In this document: piece after piece, positions 62,854-64,000 of the stretch
Numbering within the stretch: position 1 is the stretch's first letter
Layout: each line of letters opens with the position of its first letter
DNA from: Armatimonadota bacterium
GTDB taxonomy: Bacteria > Armatimonadota > Fimbriimonadia > Fimbriimonadales > Fimbriimonadaceae
DNA: 64,000 nt
Reading direction: 5' to 3'
Assembly: GCA_027451905.1 (NCBI GenBank)
Contig: DAIDHV010000004.1
Location: 1 to 64,000 of the forward strand
Notes under the pieces: model-generated
The model's input: only the letters and a program-made list of their open reading frames with translations
What the model was told of the DNA's origin: nothing
The model's database searches: none
Position numbers and translations under genes: made by a program

Positions 62854-63273
62854 CTAATCGTCGTGGCTAGAAGACCAGACGATCTTGGTTCCCGATAGTC
62901 GGCTTTTTTCCCAAGCGTCGTGTTCTACTGCCGTCCATTTTGTGCTAAGGAACTCATGCAGTCCGAGCAGTCGGTGATCATTGGGCATATGGGTCAGCAA
63001 CTCTTTCACAAGGTCCATGGCGTCCTTATAGCGGCTTAGTTTTTCTAGGCATTGGGCACGCATCACGGCTGCTTCTGTTTGAGTTTCATCGAGTGTATGG
63101 GCTCTCATCAAGGATGGTTCGGCTTCATCAAAGCGATGAAGCTGATACATTCCATAGCCTCGGTAGTAGTGAAACCTTCCGACATGAGGAGACAACTGGA
63201 TCCTCTTGTCGGATTCAAAGATAATATCTTCCCACTTGGCCTCAGACTTAAGTTGCTCAAACAGTTCGTGCAT
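62854..63273 (-). CDS. Small TPR-repeat protein
   Basis: This 139-residue protein is made of about three tetratricopeptide units, for example GRFHYYRGYGMYQLHRFDEA and EAAVMRAQCLEKLSRYKDA. It has no signal peptide. I chose the ATG at 63273 because a perfect GGAGG (63286-63282, minus strand) lies 8 bases before it; an open frame from 63375 lacks such a site and its extra 34 residues do not look TPR-like. It is divergent from flhA. The partner is unknown. Confidence 0.75.
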   Translation of the reverse strand: MHELFEQLKSEAKWEDIIFESDKRIQLSPHVGRFHYYRGYGMYQLHRFDEAEPSLMRAHTLDETQTEAAVMRAQCLEKLSRYKDAMDLVKELLTHMPNDHRLLGLHEFLSTKWTAVEHDAWEKSRLSGTKIVWSSSHDD

Positions 63274-63432
63274 TTTTTGGGCCTCCAATACTAAGGTGTA
63301 ACGCCCATTCGGCAAAAAAGTGTTCCTCCTCGTCAAATTCTTAACGAAATTAGGAACGATTCGGTTTTCACTCAACCCTATTTTAAGCTAGAAACCTAAG
63401 AATTAAGCCCAAATCGGCCAATGATTTCCAAT

Positions 63433-63455
63433 AAGCCCGTATTTTTTATGGGCTT
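63433..63455. repeat. Hairpin just before the flhA start
   Basis: AAGCCC and GGGCTT form a perfect 6-bp stem with an 11-base A/T-rich loop, ending 6 bases before the flhA ATG. No Shine-Dalgarno sequence is seen there. It could affect translation or be part of the divergent promoter region. Confidence 0.3.
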
Positions 63456-63461
63456 TCAGAC

Positions 63462-64000
63462 ATGTCCATTTTAAACAAGCTGCTCAAGCAAACCGATCTG
63501 ATTATTGGAATTGGATTGATTTTGATCGTAGCGATGCTGATCATCCCTCTTCCATCCTTTATTTTGGATGCTGGACTTGTTTGCGCTATCGCCTCGGGAG
63601 TTATTATCCTCCTGAGCGCGGTGAACGTGAAGGATCCCCTTGAATTCAGTGTTTTTCCAAGCCTACTTTTAATCACAACGCTGTTTAGGCTGGCGCTAAG
63701 CATCTCTGCTACCAAACTCATTCTAGGCACTGGTCAGGCAGGAGAAGTCATTGCGACTTTTGGCAACTTCGTGATGGGTGGCGATGCGGTTGTTGGATTT
63801 GTTGCCTTCTTGATTTTGGTAATTGTCCAATTTATTGTCATTACAAATGGTGCGGGACGCGTGGCTGAAGTCGTAGCTCGATTCACGTTGGATGCGATGC
63901 CAGGCAAGCAGATGGCAATTGATGCCGACCTTGCAGCCGGACTCATCGATGAAGATCAGGCTAGGTCGAGGCGAAAGCAGATCAAGCGCGAAGCTGACTT
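63462..64000 (+). CDS. flhA: Flagellar biosynthesis protein FlhA, N-terminal part
   Basis: The frame is open to the window end; about 179 residues are visible. FlhA is the major inner-membrane export-gate protein of the flagellar type III system. After ATG, a helix at about 13-31 is followed by further helices. The hallmark [18 protein letters not shown] lies near 64-81, then [20 protein letters not shown], then [20 protein letters not shown], where the FHIPEP region lies. Virulence-type SctV homologues share these motifs, so FlhA is preferred but not proven. No other flagellar genes are visible, and the gene starts 188 bp from the divergent TPR start. Confidence 0.93.
   Translation, partial: MSILNKLLKQTDLIIGIGLILIVAMLIIPLPSFILDAGLVCAIASGVIILLSAVNVKDPLEFSVFPSLLLITTLFRLALSISATKLILGTGQAGEVIATFGNFVMGGDAVVGFVAFLILVIVQFIVITNGAGRVAEVVARFTLDAMPGKQMAIDADLAAGLIDEDQARSRRKQIKREAD

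Noticed and set aside
1-64000. CRISPR arrays, insertion sequences, phage genes, toxin-antitoxin pairs or restriction systems
   Set aside because: No repeated spacer structure, transposase, integrase or nuclease/methylase motif was seen on either strand.

Overview
The window is ordinary chromosomal DNA, gene-dense on both strands with gaps almost all under 200 bp. It most likely comes from an Armatimonadota bacterium of the Fimbriimonadia type. The best clue is the type IV pilin-like protein at 31377-32129: its N-terminus (FTLIELLVVI, then ILFPVFAQAK) is a form I associate with that phylum. A diderm, flagellated cell fits two GT9 heptosyltransferase-like genes, a LolA-like protein and flhA at the right edge. 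Base composition and codon use look uniform. I see no rRNA, CRISPR, insertion sequence, prophage or defence island. The only RNA gene found is tRNA-Cys(GCA).

Layout, 0-25 kb. The end of an S41 protease is followed by an oligopeptide-type ABC permease pair, a cyclophilin and a GYF/TM2 protein (minus). A tightly coupled plus-strand operon runs 3.6-12.0 kb: gltX, hisD, a beta-hydroxyacid dehydrogenase, a nucleoside-type ABC transporter (ATPase and two permeases, no binding protein) and an unknown protein. A minus-strand block at 12-25 kb is rich in protein quality control: a second S41 protease, clpS, ftsH, lon and hsp20. A YfhO-like membrane protein, a TPR protein, tilS and an MFS transporter are interspersed.

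Layout, 25-45 kb. A GT4 glycosyltransferase, tRNA-Cys and DedA precede scpA-scpB-dac-rluB (plus). A single-domain HD (p)ppGpp hydrolase, the pilin-like protein and a small membrane protein follow (minus). Next come ppx-ppk1-GH20 (plus). A minus-strand cluster has ilvE, an McsA-like zinc protein, an ECF sigma/anti-sigma pair and dnaN. A VanW/G5 protein converges on murQ and a MurK/GlcNAc-type kinase.

Layout, 45-64 kb. Two GT9 genes lead into an unrecognised membrane protein. An M61 peptidase is split by a one-base frameshift in a homopolymer. Then come an AmpD-like amidase, a Cys/Met PLP enzyme, rpoZ-dnaJ-prmA-rsmE, and a minus-strand operon of membrane proteins (DUF4129, DUF4350, lipoprotein, GT-C-like). 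A LolA-like protein, a TPR protein and the start of flhA close the window.

Themes are proteostasis (Lon, FtsH, ClpS, Hsp20, DnaJ, possibly McsA), cell-wall turnover and recycling (Dac, amidase, VanW, MurQ plus kinase), polyphosphate and ppGpp metabolism, and envelope glycan assembly. I found no clear new system. The most interesting items are the M61 frameshift, a hairpin leader before hsp20, dnaN in an ECF sigma operon, an omega subunit with a long acidic tail, and the unknown proteins coupled to the nucleoside transporter and the GT9 pair.
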